Positions 25,889 to 34,135 of a DNA stretch of 42,078 bases are shown one piece after another (within the stretch, counting starts at the first letter, position 1; each line of letters opens with the position of its first letter). The notes beneath the pieces were generated by a model that was not told the origin of the DNA, did no database searches, and saw nothing but the letters and a program-made list of their open reading frames with translations. Source of the stretch: Promethearchaeota archaeon (lineage in GTDB: Archaea; Asgardarchaeota; Lokiarchaeia; Sigyniarchaeales; SOKP01); contig JAHLWS010000058.1 in NCBI GenBank assembly GCA_019057795.1, forward strand, positions 1-42,078, given 5' to 3'. The position numbers and the translations under genes are program-made.

Positions 25889-26680
25889 ATGAAAGAAAAA
25901 ATTGAATTAGTAATTAAAGATAATATTGCGATTATAAGACTAATGGATCCAGAGAATTTTAACCCTTTAAATAAAAACACCGGGAAAAAATTATTAGAAA
26001 CTATAGAATCTATTCGAAGTAATAGCGCTGTAAGATGTTTAATAATAACTGGCTCCGGAAAGGCTTTTTCAGCGGGCGGAGATATAAAACAATTTAAGGC
26101 GAGTATTGAAAATGGCACATCAGGTCAAGTTATGGACGATTTAACGCGAGACCTTTATAAAATTGCGTTAACATTGCGTCTTTATCCAAAACCTGTTATC
26201 GCGTCTGTGAATGGCTGGGCAGTAGGAGCTGGAATGAACCTCGCTCTCTCGTGTGATTTTATAATTGCCTCAGAAAAAGCGAGATTTAGGCAATCTTTTT
26301 CCAAACTCGCTCTAATACCAGGATTTGCAGGAACTATTTTGTTAAGCCGTCAGCTTACGTGGCAACAAGCAACACAAATGGCGTTTTTCGGAGATACTTA
26401 TTCAGCTGAGGAGATGAAAAAACTAGGTTTTGTCAACGAAATCGTTCCTCATGAAGATTTAGAGGAGATTTCTTTACAATGGGCTGAGCGACTCGCCAAG
26501 GGACCAACACTAACATATGCAAGGACCAAAAGATTATTCTTTGAAGCCCTCAGTACTCCATTAGAAGAACACCTTGAAATTGAGCGCCAAATGCAAGTAA
26601 AATCGGCTGAATCTGAAGATTATAAGATTGGCGTATTTGCCCTAAACGACAAAAAGGATCCCAATTTTATTGGAAAATAA
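25889..26680 (+). CDS. Enoyl-CoA hydratase/isomerase family protein lacking the hydratase glutamates
   Basis: A 263-residue crotonase with GKAFSAGGDIKQF near 57-69 as the oxyanion hole and GWAVGAGMNLALSCDFIIAS near 109-128. At the two hydratase Glu positions it has Asn117 and Ser137 (FRQSFSKLALIP), which matches PaaG/isomerase-type crotonases rather than hydratases. The aspartate that PaaG-type isomerases use after 'IP' is Gly145 here (IPGFAG), so the catalytic acid is not obvious. A GGAGA lies 9 nt before the ATG. A double-bond isomerase or an aromatic-acyl-CoA enzyme are options. It stands alone between the TauE and UbiA genes. Confidence 0.85.
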   Translation: MKEKIELVIKDNIAIIRLMDPENFNPLNKNTGKKLLETIESIRSNSAVRCLIITGSGKAFSAGGDIKQFKASIENGTSGQVMDDLTRDLYKIALTLRLYPKPVIASVNGWAVGAGMNLALSCDFIIASEKARFRQSFSKLALIPGFAGTILLSRQLTWQQATQMAFFGDTYSAEEMKKLGFVNEIVPHEDLEEISLQWAERLAKGPTLTYARTKRLFFEALSTPLEEHLEIERQMQVKSAESEDYKIGVFALNDKKDPNFIGK

Positions 26681-26783
26681 TAATGGTACAAAAATTCGTG
26701 TAAAATAATTTCTATAAATCTTAAATCCTTTTTAGAATGATATATATTAATTTAATATCGAGTAACTTAAAGTGATTCTTTCG

Positions 26784-27599
26784 ATGAGTAAGGGATTTAG
26801 ACTTCTAAGGGTTGAATATCTTTTTTCTGTGCTCGTTCCTTGTTTATTGAGCATATATTTAAACGATTACGATGTGTTTGCTCACATTTGGATATTAGCT
26901 GGATTTGGGTTTTATGCCATTACGGGAAATACGCTTAATGACGTAATCGATATGAAAGATCCAAACGAAAAGGAAACGCTAGAAAGAGTACAGGGTTATC
27001 AACGAAAAGAAATATTCACAATTTCTTTGGCAAGTTTTTTATTAGGGACCGTATGTTTCATGAATAGTATCGTAGCAAACCCCCTCTTAGGAATTTATTT
27101 AGCAGTTATCGTTATTTCCGTAATTTTCTACTGCCTATTTAAATCGCTGGTTATTATTAACCATATTATTTTAGGAATATCGCATATTTTTTTACCTTAT
27201 TTTATGATAAAAATCAACGCTGGCGATATTTCTATGAATTACTTTCCTGATCTAACTTTATTTGAGTTATTAATAATACTTTCTATAGCTTCTGTGGCAT
27301 TTTCCGGTCAAATGCTTCACGAAATGATTGATGGAGATTCGTTATCAAAATTATCTCCAAAAACTTCTCGATTAATAATCTGGATAGCATCTATAATATC
27401 GCTGACAATCGCTATATTTTCGTTAGTTATTACTCAATACATTATATTTCTACCAGTAGTCTTCTTTCCTTTTGGAATTATGTATATTTTCAGAAAACCT
27501 AGAACGGATTTAGCTGGTAGAAGCTCGTTGAAAGATGTAGGAATCATATTAGGAAATCTTACTTTCGTATATCTTATAATTTTGATCATAGCACCTTAA
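26784..27599 (+). CDS. UbiA-family prenyltransferase
   Basis: A 271-residue membrane protein from the ATG at 26784; a GTG at 26772 would add four residues. About eight membrane segments surround the first Asp-rich motif NTLNDVIDMKDPNEKE (near 50-65), which binds Mg-diphosphate, and the second, HEMIDGDSL (near 180). These are UbiA hallmarks. In archaea the family makes digeranylgeranylglyceryl phosphate (membrane lipid) or prenylates quinones and haem. Nothing in the neighbourhood decides between these. Divergent loops suggest it may not be the housekeeping lipid enzyme. Confidence 0.82.
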   Translation: MSKGFRLLRVEYLFSVLVPCLLSIYLNDYDVFAHIWILAGFGFYAITGNTLNDVIDMKDPNEKETLERVQGYQRKEIFTISLASFLLGTVCFMNSIVANPLLGIYLAVIVISVIFYCLFKSLVIINHIILGISHIFLPYFMIKINAGDISMNYFPDLTLFELLIILSIASVAFSGQMLHEMIDGDSLSKLSPKTSRLIIWIASIISLTIAIFSLVITQYIIFLPVVFFPFGIMYIFRKPRTDLAGRSSLKDVGIILGNLTFVYLIILIIAP

Positions 27600-27710
27600 A
27601 AATAACATTCTTAATAATGATTTTAAAAGATTATATACTTTTTAGCCCATAATAAATAAACGAATTATTAAAATCAAGAAGAGATAAAGAATAAAAAAAT
27701 TGAGTTTGAA

Positions 27711-28979
27711 ATGACTAAAATTGAACCCGTTGATAAAGATTTTTTTTCTCCGTTTAATAAAGAAGCTTGCACTCTTTGTGGAGAATGTTTTCATAATTGC
27801 CCCGTAATGGGACTTTCTATTGAAGAATCTATTGAGGAAATGAAAAAATTAATTGAAGGGAAAGATACTACGCGAGTGCTTAAAGAATGCCAAAGTTGCC
27901 TTTCATGTAATTTTTATTGCCCTGAAAATGCTCACCCCGCTGGATTGATTTTGCAGAGATGGAATGAAAAGTACAAAAAAGAGGGGTTAAGAATCCGTGG
28001 GAAGTATTACATGACTCTTTATCCGCACTACCCTAATTTCCGATCTTATGTTATGGACCACATGCCTAAAAAAACACAAGAACTTGTTAAATCATGGGCA
28101 GATTTATCTCCTTTAAAAGGGGACACGCTTACTTATCCAGGATGTAATATAATTACTTATGCCGAGTTAACGCAAGCAAGCTTTTTTAAGGATCTAGATA
28201 TTAGGGGTAGGCTAGAATATTGTTGTGGGGAAACATTATTTCGAACAGGGTACAAAGACGAATTATTTCAAGTGACAAAGAGGTTAGACAAGTGGTTTAA
28301 CACATTAAAACCCAAAAATTTACTAGTTTTGTGTACAGCAGGAACTAATGTTTTCAAAAATGTGCTACCTCATTATGGATTAACCTATAAATTTGATTCA
28401 ATTAAATCTTATATCCAATATTTATGGGAAAAAATTGAGAATGGTACCATTCAAATTACAAATAAATTAGATATGACGGTTTCGATTCAAGATTCCTGTT
28501 ATTCAAAAATGTTTGGAGATGACTACATGGATTTACCTAGAAAAATTTTAGAAGCAATTGGGGTAAAAGTAATAGAAATCGAAGCATGCCGCGAAGATAT
28601 GAGGTGTTGTGGAATTGGGGGCGGATTTTCTGTGGATTCGGCGTACCACACAATGAAAATAAGATCAGCAACAATGAGAAACATAAAAGAATTTAAAAAA
28701 GTAAAAGTTGATGCGCTTTGTGTATATTGTGCAGGATGCCTCGCTACTTATAGCACAACCAAAAAACTATATTTTGGGAAATTAAAAATCTATCATATTA
28801 TCGAATTATTACAAATGGCATGCGGAGAGAAGCCAATGTCCAATAAAGAGAAAAAAAAGAGAGCCAAACACTTTTTCTGGGGAATCATGAAAAAGCAACT
28901 TCCGAAATTACCTTCGAAAATAACGTTTAAAATAGCGGATCTACCAGAAGATCCACCACCGTATAGCAAGGCGTATTAA
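27711..28979 (+). CDS. HdrD/GlpC-like iron-sulfur protein with two CCG domains
   Basis: A 422-residue protein. The N-terminus has two [4Fe-4S] motifs (CTLCGECFHNCP near 21 and CQSCLSCNFYCP near 60). Two CCG (Cys-rich) domains follow: YPGCN ... YCCGETL near 144-175, and DSCYS ... CRCCGIGGGFS-like RCCGIGGGF near 262-305. This is the architecture of heterodisulfide reductase subunit D and of the iron-sulfur partners of ETF-linked dehydrogenases. It has no membrane segment. It could pass electrons from acyl-CoA oxidation (EtfAB) to a thiol/disulfide or a membrane partner. The partner is not visible, so the link is inference. Confidence 0.87.
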   Translation: MTKIEPVDKDFFSPFNKEACTLCGECFHNCPVMGLSIEESIEEMKKLIEGKDTTRVLKECQSCLSCNFYCPENAHPAGLILQRWNEKYKKEGLRIRGKYYMTLYPHYPNFRSYVMDHMPKKTQELVKSWADLSPLKGDTLTYPGCNIITYAELTQASFFKDLDIRGRLEYCCGETLFRTGYKDELFQVTKRLDKWFNTLKPKNLLVLCTAGTNVFKNVLPHYGLTYKFDSIKSYIQYLWEKIENGTIQITNKLDMTVSIQDSCYSKMFGDDYMDLPRKILEAIGVKVIEIEACREDMRCCGIGGGFSVDSAYHTMKIRSATMRNIKEFKKVKVDALCVYCAGCLATYSTTKKLYFGKLKIYHIIELLQMACGEKPMSNKEKKKRAKHFFWGIMKKQLPKLPSKITFKIADLPEDPPPYSKAY

Positions 28980-28982
28980 ATT

Positions 28983-29375
28983 TTAAATGAAATTTTTTGT
29001 TTCTAAATATTCAATTAATTCTTTTAGATATTTTTGTCCAGTTATTAATACATTTTCAGCATCAATTCTATTAATTTCAGTTATGTATTCATAGTCTCCA
29101 ATTAGCCTTTTGTCAAATATATCCCTAAGTTGTCTACCTATTTCTTTTGTGAAAATATTAGTTTTAATAAAAAATTCTCCAAATTTAGAAATTAAACCCC
29201 TATGAGTTTTTATTTTTAAATTTTTTGTGAGGAGAACATCTTCAGTAATATGATGCATAGCATAATAAGTTCTTGAAACCGTACTATCAAAATCGCCAGC
29301 ATCAAATAACAGTTTAGCACTTTTAATGAATTTTTTTGCCTTTTCAATTAAAGGTTTTATGTCTATTTCACTCAT
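28983..29375 (-). CDS. HEPN-domain toxin
   Basis: A 130-residue helical HEPN protein with the ribonuclease motif intact: SRTYYAMHH gives Arg35-x5-His41 in the usual position after the second helix. RLIGDYEY near 90-97 is the other conserved block. Its start overlaps the stop of the MNT gene by 4 nt. In studied HepT-MntA pairs the HEPN protein is an RNase toxin neutralised by AMPylation from the MNT partner. This copy, unlike the HEPN protein at 5529, has the catalytic residues and should be active. Confidence 0.88.
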   Translation of the reverse strand: MSEIDIKPLIEKAKKFIKSAKLLFDAGDFDSTVSRTYYAMHHITEDVLLTKNLKIKTHRGLISKFGEFFIKTNIFTKEIGRQLRDIFDKRLIGDYEYITEINRIDAENVLITGQKYLKELIEYLETKNFI

Positions 29376-29686
29376 ATCAGAATTCCCTCTTCTTTAACAT
29401 TCATTAAAAACGGTGTTTTGAGTGATTGATAGTGTTCTTCTGAAATTGGATGAATAGAAAGAATTATATTATATTTTAAATCAAAATCATAGGCAATTCT
29501 TCCTATACGATCAATCTCTTCGAAAGCAGAGATCTTTCCTTTAAGAATTATTGCTAAATCGATATCAGAATGAGTGGATTCTTCTCTTCGAGCATATGAA
29601 CCGTAAAGAATTATCTTTTTTAATTTCTCCCCATATAATTTTTGAAGCTCTGATTTAAATTCTTTTAAAATTTTTTCAATCGTCAT
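29372..29686 (-). CDS. MNT-type nucleotidyltransferase antitoxin
   Basis: A 104-residue minimal nucleotidyltransferase. The signature ILYGSYARREESTHSDIDLA has Gly29-Ser30 and the metal ligands Asp41 and Asp43, followed by a C-terminal strand-helix that completes the fold. It precedes and overlaps its HEPN partner by 4 nt (ATGA), the reverse gene order to the pair at 5.5-6.2 kb. A TATA box lies about 26 nt upstream of the ATG. Confidence 0.88.
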   Translation of the reverse strand: MTIEKILKEFKSELQKLYGEKLKKIILYGSYARREESTHSDIDLAIILKGKISAFEEIDRIGRIAYDFDLKYNIILSIHPISEEHYQSLKTPFLMNVKEEGILI

Positions 29687-29706
29687 TAATGCTAATAAAC
29701 CATTTC

Positions 29707-29716
29707 AAATATAAAT
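29707..29716 (-). promoter_or_regulatory. TATA box of the second MNT-HEPN pair
   Basis: Read on the minus strand, tttatattt-like sequence is centred about 26 nt before the MNT ATG at 29686. This fits a leaderless archaeal transcript. The rest of 29717-29947 is AT-rich, with one small palindrome (ttaagat-aa-atcttaa, 29809-29824) and no gene. Confidence 0.45.
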
Positions 29717-29947
29717 AAACATCTTATGTAATTTGTTAGAAAATTGTTGAAAAAATTATATAAATTTATCTGTAAACCTAGAGATTTTAAAGATTCTATT
29801 GTTATATTTTAAGATAAATCTTAAGATCTTTAAAAACTATATTTTTATATACTCAGTATCTAAGGAAGTAATTTTTTTCTATTAATTTTTATTCTTTTCT
29901 GAGCCGACATTATTCTCACCTTTTTGATACACCATTGTTAATTTTCT

Positions 29948-30995
29948 TTACGCTTCGAGAAATAAATCAACTAAAGCGTCTTGGTTGTCTTGTAAGGTCC
30001 ACTTTTGGCGTATCTTCCCTTTTTTACGACATTTTTTGAGCCATGCCTTGTTAATCTTCCACGAGTTATAAAGGAGCATTCGAACCAGCATGTCTAAGTA
30101 TCTCGTGTTATCGTGTTTCGACTTCCAGCGCCTACCCATCCGATTTAAGTCGGAAAACCCCGTCTCTATAAACCATCGTTTTTTATAAAATCGAGAAGTG
30201 CGGGACGCCCAAGAACTCGTATCGCCCCTAGGTTTTTGGGTAGTCATTACAGCATAAATTATCTTCATGGCATCGTCTAAACTTAATGTCCCTTTCTTAA
30301 AGTCTTGTTTAACGCTTGAAAGAGAGTATCCCTTTTTTGCTCTTAATAATAAATATAAATCTTGGGAGAATTGTTTTCCTCCACCAGGAGCGGTCGAAAT
30401 TGTATATCTTCTGATTCTTCTTCCCGTTCCTTTCAAATATTCTTCAATCATCATGTTAATTTTTTTGTATGATTTGGAAGGAATTAAAACCTCCCCTTTC
30501 AAGATTTTTATCTCCTTTAGAAGCTCAGCCTGGTAAAATTCGCGATCTATCATTACGTAATTTAATTCAAACCCTAAATTAATTAAATGCTCAAGAAATT
30601 TAAGAATCACGGGTATTTTAGATTGTCCTTTTGCGATTTGCTCTAATCCTGCGAAAAGGTGAATTCCTTTCGACAAAATTGAAAACCCCAAGTAATGTCT
30701 CATTTTTTTCGTCCCTTTGCCCCGATTTGTTCCCTTGATCATTTTATCACCCCGTTTCCCGTAGTAAGAATGCTCTGTAAAGTCAATTAGAACATTGACC
30801 ATTCTTGAAATGAGTTGTAACCTTAACGCTTCCATTAATTGATGGTCTAAGCACTCTCGTAGAATTACTCTTGCTTTTTCGAGCCCAATATGGCGTAAAA
30901 GCTTGTTTACTTCGGTTTGATGCGGGACTTCGCGCTTACTTCGCCCATCGGCATACTTTTTTTGCCTTCCTTTTTTTTTATTCAAAAAATACTTG
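29948..30995 (-). CDS. IS4-type DDE transposase, exon 2 (C-terminal 349 codons)
   Basis: Read as a continuous frame this stretch extends upstream to 31123, but the extra N-terminus translates intron domain V/VI and is not real. From 30995 the exon supplies most of the DDE catalytic core. The first aspartate is in DFTEHSYYGKRGDK, the second in MIDREFYQAEL, and the glutamate in YKKRWFIETGFSDLNRM, which follows the Y-x2-R-x3-E spacing of IS4 transposases (the final K is replaced). Joined to exon 1 at 33304-33536 it makes a 426-residue protein with no frame break, so the transposase could be functional if the intron splices. I did not find terminal inverted repeats. Confidence 0.85.
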
Positions 30996-31036
30996 GTCGA
31001 GTAGGTCGGGGCTGTTACCAGCCCTTTCCCCTCTTG

Positions 31037-31070
31037 GAACCACACGTGAGAGTTTCCCTTCATGTGGCTC
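31037..31070 (-). ncRNA. Group II intron domain V
   Basis: The minus strand reads GAGCCACATGAAGGG, then AAACTCTCACGTGTGGTTC: a 34-nt hairpin with the AGC catalytic triad, the GAAA tetraloop and the ACG bulge region, matching bacterial and archaeal domain V consensus. One A-C mismatch lies in the upper stem. Domain VI follows at 30996-31036. Confidence 0.93.
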
Positions 31071-31186
31071 GAGCAGAAAGTTCCAATCGCGTCACCGCGT
31101 ACCCTTTCGCCGTTCAGCGTCACCGTTTCCAGGTTAATTAGGTCAAACGATAATATAACAATAACTTCAATTGTTTACATAGATGG

Positions 31187-32650
31187 TTATGACATTGCAT
31201 ATCTGATCTCCTCGTATCTCCTTCTTTTCCAGAACTCTTTAACTTTCGGGTCAGGATTTAAAGGAGACATATCACCTACTTTAAATTTATACTTTAATCT
31301 CTTGACATCACTCGCTTTACTTAACGTATATCCTGTTTTCGCGACCTTAAATGTCCATTTTTGACTTCCTGTTTTCTCATAGTATCTATCGTATATCCAT
31401 CTCTTTCCTTTTCCATCATTTTTGTGTCTTCTTACGCACCAACGCCATATTAATCTCCAAATTTCACTATCTACTTTTGAAAACACTTGATAGGCATCGG
31501 AAAATCTATAATACATAGCCCAACCCCGAATAATCGGGTTGAGCAGAGCTATAAACCTTCCCTGTTCCATCTGTTTATTAGCCCAGATGATTAATCTCAT
31601 ATGATCTAAGAATCTCTTGACTTTTTCTTTCTGCGGTTTGACATATAATTTCTGTCTCGGTTGTTCTATCGTAAAACCTAGGAAACTAAAGCCTTGTCTT
31701 TTATCCGTTATTCTTGTTTTCTCCCGCTTCAAGCTTAGTCCCCTATCCTTCAAGAACTTCGCCATTTTTGGGATGATGCGTCTCATCGCATCTTTCGTCT
31801 TTGTCATTACAATAAGATCGTCTGCATATACTACAGCCGACCCGTCCGTTCCGAGTACCTGTTGTAATCCATGTAAAGCTATATTAGCTAAGATAGGGCT
31901 TACGGGACTTCCTTGGACGATTCCTTTGGTCGTCTTATGTCTCTTTCCGTTGTCAATAATTCCGGCTTTCAAGCATCGTTTAATAACTCCATGGAATACA
32001 TCTAACCTGTCTAAGATCGTATCGTGTCTTATATTATCAAAGAATTTATTTATATCTGCGTCTAAAATAACTTTATCTCCTTTAATTAATTCCGAATATA
32101 TCATTTGTATTGCGTCCTGTGTACTCCTGCCAGGTCTGAAACCCATAACACCAGGATCTAACCGTGCTTCCCATTTTGCCGTAAGGGCAAAAGAGATTAT
32201 CGTCGTCATTATCCTATCCTTAATTGTCATTAGTCCCAAGGGTCGCTTCTCCGATTTAACATTATTTCTCTTCTTGCGTCCATGTATCACTTCCCTCCAA
32301 TTCTCCTGTGCTTTAGGTATATACCGCCTCAGCACGGGTTGGAATTTATGTGTTCTATAATCGAAATCTTCTTTGCTTAACTCCATTCTATCTTCCGAGG
32401 TCAAATAAACCTCTCCATCTATACCAGGTGTGGTTCGTCCCTTATTCTTCTGGGTAATTATATAAATCGCGAGTAATTTCGCAGATTCAGACCTAACCAG
32501 AAGTTTCATGAGATTCTTCACTCCCTTCTTATCGCCTTTCTTGGATGCCCTGTAGATCCTACCTTGAAGTCGCCTTACATCACGTTCCAGTTGAGACCAA
32601 TTAATCTCGTCCCACCAGTCGTTTTGTCTATAGATTTGTTCAATTTTCAT
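31187..32650 (-). CDS. Group II intron reverse transcriptase/maturase, without endonuclease domain
   Basis: A 487-residue LtrA-type protein. The palm carries DADINKFFD near 198 and VVYADDLIVM with YADD at 275-278; KRPLGLMTIKDRI near 135 and GFRPGRSTQDAI near 170 are finger motifs. The maturase (X) domain is LLNPIIRGWAMYYRFSDAY near 365-383. After it come about 90 residues ending PDPKVKEFWKRRRYEEIRYAMS-type sequence, with no HNH/zinc endonuclease cysteines. It would help splicing and reverse-transcribe the intron. Mobility would need nicked or single-stranded target DNA, as for other endonuclease-less introns. Confidence 0.95.
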   Translation of the reverse strand: MKIEQIYRQNDWWDEINWSQLERDVRRLQGRIYRASKKGDKKGVKNLMKLLVRSESAKLLAIYIITQKNKGRTTPGIDGEVYLTSEDRMELSKEDFDYRTHKFQPVLRRYIPKAQENWREVIHGRKKRNNVKSEKRPLGLMTIKDRIMTTIISFALTAKWEARLDPGVMGFRPGRSTQDAIQMIYSELIKGDKVILDADINKFFDNIRHDTILDRLDVFHGVIKRCLKAGIIDNGKRHKTTKGIVQGSPVSPILANIALHGLQQVLGTDGSAVVYADDLIVMTKTKDAMRRIIPKMAKFLKDRGLSLKREKTRITDKRQGFSFLGFTIEQPRQKLYVKPQKEKVKRFLDHMRLIIWANKQMEQGRFIALLNPIIRGWAMYYRFSDAYQVFSKVDSEIWRLIWRWCVRRHKNDGKGKRWIYDRYYEKTGSQKWTFKVAKTGYTLSKASDVKRLKYKFKVGDMSPLNPDPKVKEFWKRRRYEEIRYAMS

Positions 32651-32981
32651 TGTCTAACTCCTCATATAGTTATGGTTTCTTCATGGTGCTTTCTCAGTCT
32701 CCACCACTTTCGAAGTCAGCAGTCTTTCAACTCGGGGTATCCCTTCTATAAATTATTCTTTCATTATAGAAGCCCCTATCCACTCTATTACTGGGTGGCA
32801 TTCGCTTCCTCTTAGTTCCTATGCCCGCTAAACCTTCCCCCTCACTTACGCTTGGGATACCATTCCATGGACTTCTCCATGTATGGGGCTTATCGGGATT
32901 TCCAAGTTTCATACAATTGACTTTCATCGATTCCCTTAGGTATTGGCTCTTCCCCGACTGCTCTATGGTTGGAAAAATATT

Positions 32982-32989
32982 AAGTTGAA
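32982..32989 (-). other. Exon-binding site 1 (EBS1) of the group II intron
   Basis: The intron strand reads TTCAACTT, pairing with the last eight exon bases AGGTTGAA (seven Watson-Crick pairs and one G-U). It lies about 314 nt from the intron's 5' end, a normal EBS1 distance. Confidence 0.75.
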
Positions 32990-33045
32990 AATAATATTTA
33001 CAGGCAGTTTTGCCTTTTGGCAAGGTGTATCACTACTTTTCACCT

Positions 33046-33053
33046 CCAGCGAA
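33046..33053 (-). other. Exon-binding site 2 (EBS2) of the group II intron
   Basis: The intron strand reads TTCGCTGG, perfectly complementary to exon bases CCAGCGAA, which lie directly upstream of IBS1. It lies about 250 nt from the intron's 5' end, upstream of EBS1 as in other group II introns. Confidence 0.78.
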
Positions 33054-33303
33054 TTACGAGGTTTATCACCAATTCATTTTCATTTACCATAGGTATCCTT
33101 ACAAGCCTGCAGCAGGAGTGTAGTCTCCTCTGTCAGTACCTTTTTCTCCAAGGCTTCACAAGGGGTCATTACTGTCCCCCCATGCTTGGATAGTTACACT
33201 TATCCAACTTAAGGTCGGCTTCTTGAGGGCTTATCCTTTGATAAGCTTACCATTCAGTAATACTCAATGTTCCGCATTCAATTGTATGACTTACATGTCG
33301 CAC

Positions 33304-33536
33304 TTCAACCTTTCGCTGGCACTATCTATAGACCTTCCGGTCATTTCGGAATAAAAAAAGACTCTAAGAAAGTCCTCAGCGTCATATCTTGCGTTTTTAC
33401 CTTTTCTACACCCCCACATTTGAGATTTGATTGCGTCACAAAAGTTTTTAAAAAATGCTAACATATATTCATTAGAGAAAAGTGGTTTTAACTCAGCTTC
33501 CAAATCTGAAAGTGGAGATAAATATTTTATGCGCAT
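33304..33536 (-). CDS. IS4-type transposase, exon 1 (N-terminal 77 codons)
   Basis: The ATG at 33536 opens MRIKYLSPLSDLEAELKPL, and the exon runs to ...SASERL plus two bases of the next codon at 33304. Unspliced, translation would continue four codons into the intron and stop. Spliced, the frame goes on as ...SERLNKYFLNKKKG into exon 2. The exon ends with IBS2 (CCAGCGAA) and IBS1 (AGGTTGAA). The sequence EDFLRVFFYSEMTGRSIDSA is a helical DNA-binding-like N-domain, as in IS4-family transposases. Confidence 0.85.
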
Positions 33537-33578
33537 ACATAAATATAGCCACTTTTCTCTTATAAATTTTTAGGTAGA

Positions 33579-33601
33579 TTCCCACTGGAAACAAGTGGGA
33601 A
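33579..33601. other. 8-bp hairpin upstream of the transposase
   Basis: ttcccact (33579-33586) and agtgggaa (33594-33601) form a perfect stem with a 7-nt loop, 43 nt upstream of the transposase ATG. It could be part of the element's end or an operator. The remainder of 33537-33844 is AT-rich and shows no gene. Confidence 0.5.
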
Positions 33602-33844
33602 AAAATAATAGTTAGATAATAAAAATTAGAAATAAATATTAATAGAAAAAGATTCAGTTAAAGAGGATTTAGAGTTCTACTTCCTTTGATACTGATACTG
33701 AATATTTATGCAAAAAATGACAATAAGTATTAATTTGGCACATTAGTCATAAAAAATTAGTTTAAACTATGCCTAAATAATCTCTTTCGTATAATTCTTA
33801 TAAAAACAAATGATTCTTAGATTATTAAAAAAAAAAAGGATTAT

Positions 33845-34135
33845 TTAAAAGCCAAGTTCCTCGAGCTTTGCTTTATTTTCTGCTACTTTTTCTGGATCAA
33901 GTGGATAGAATTTCCAAAAAACTAATACACCTAGTAAAAGAACGCACATAGGTATAATTCCTATTAGAAATCGAAGCCCCCATTGTATCAGCTCAACATT
34001 TGCTCCGCTGGCAATTAAATCTTCTAGAGTTGAAATTCCCGCTGGAAACATCGTTATAGCAAATACAATTGTAATAAATAATTCGTCAAAGAAACTTGTG
34101 AATCTGCCTATCAGTGCCCACGTTCCTAATATCAT
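33845..34135 (-). pseudogene. C-terminal stump of a GPH/MelB-type sugar:cation symporter
   Basis: A 96-residue frame with two to three membrane segments (ELFITIVFAITMFPAG; FLIGIIPMCVLLLGVLVFW). It ends FYPLDPEKVAENKAKLEELG, the typical cytoplasmic tail of GPH-family (melibiose carrier) transporters, which are normally about 450 residues. The N-terminal three quarters are missing: its ATG overlaps the stop of the UroD-family gene by 4 nt, so the break falls exactly there. It may still be translated by coupling, but a working transporter is unlikely. It suggests the UroD cluster once carried a full GPH transporter. Confidence 0.65.

Larger units (their letters stand above)
30996..33303 (-). mobile_element. 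Group II intron with internal reverse transcriptase, inserted in a transposase gene
   Basis: The minus strand begins GTGCGAC at 33303 (consensus GUGYG) and ends CCTACTCGAC at 30996, the usual AY end. A 34-nt domain V lies at 31037-31070, and a domain VI with an adenosine 7 nt from the 3' end follows. Domain I holds two exon-binding sites complementary to the last 16 nt of exon 1. The reverse transcriptase gene (31187-32650) sits in domain IV. The intron is about 2.3 kb and visibly richer in G+C than the flanks, as expected for a structured RNA and a transferred element. Splicing joins the exons in frame. Confidence 0.93.

Noticed and set aside
29809..29824. Palindrome ttaagat-aa-atcttaa as an operator
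   Set aside because: It is short, in very AT-rich DNA, and not placed near a start codon.
30996..31123. N-terminal extension of the transposase frame (MTLNGERV...)
   Set aside because: These codons translate intron domains V and VI; the real N-terminus is exon 1 at 33304-33536.
31617..32360. 247-codon frame antisense to the reverse transcriptase
   Set aside because: It is the shadow of a strongly conserved RT gene; no motif or start signal supports it.
32727..33023. 98-codon frame upstream of the reverse transcriptase
   Set aside because: It lies in structured intron domains I-III and covers EBS1, and has no protein family features.
29700..33700. Terminal inverted repeats of the IS element
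   Set aside because: I compared both flanks by eye and found no convincing pair, so element ends are not annotated beyond the coding region.
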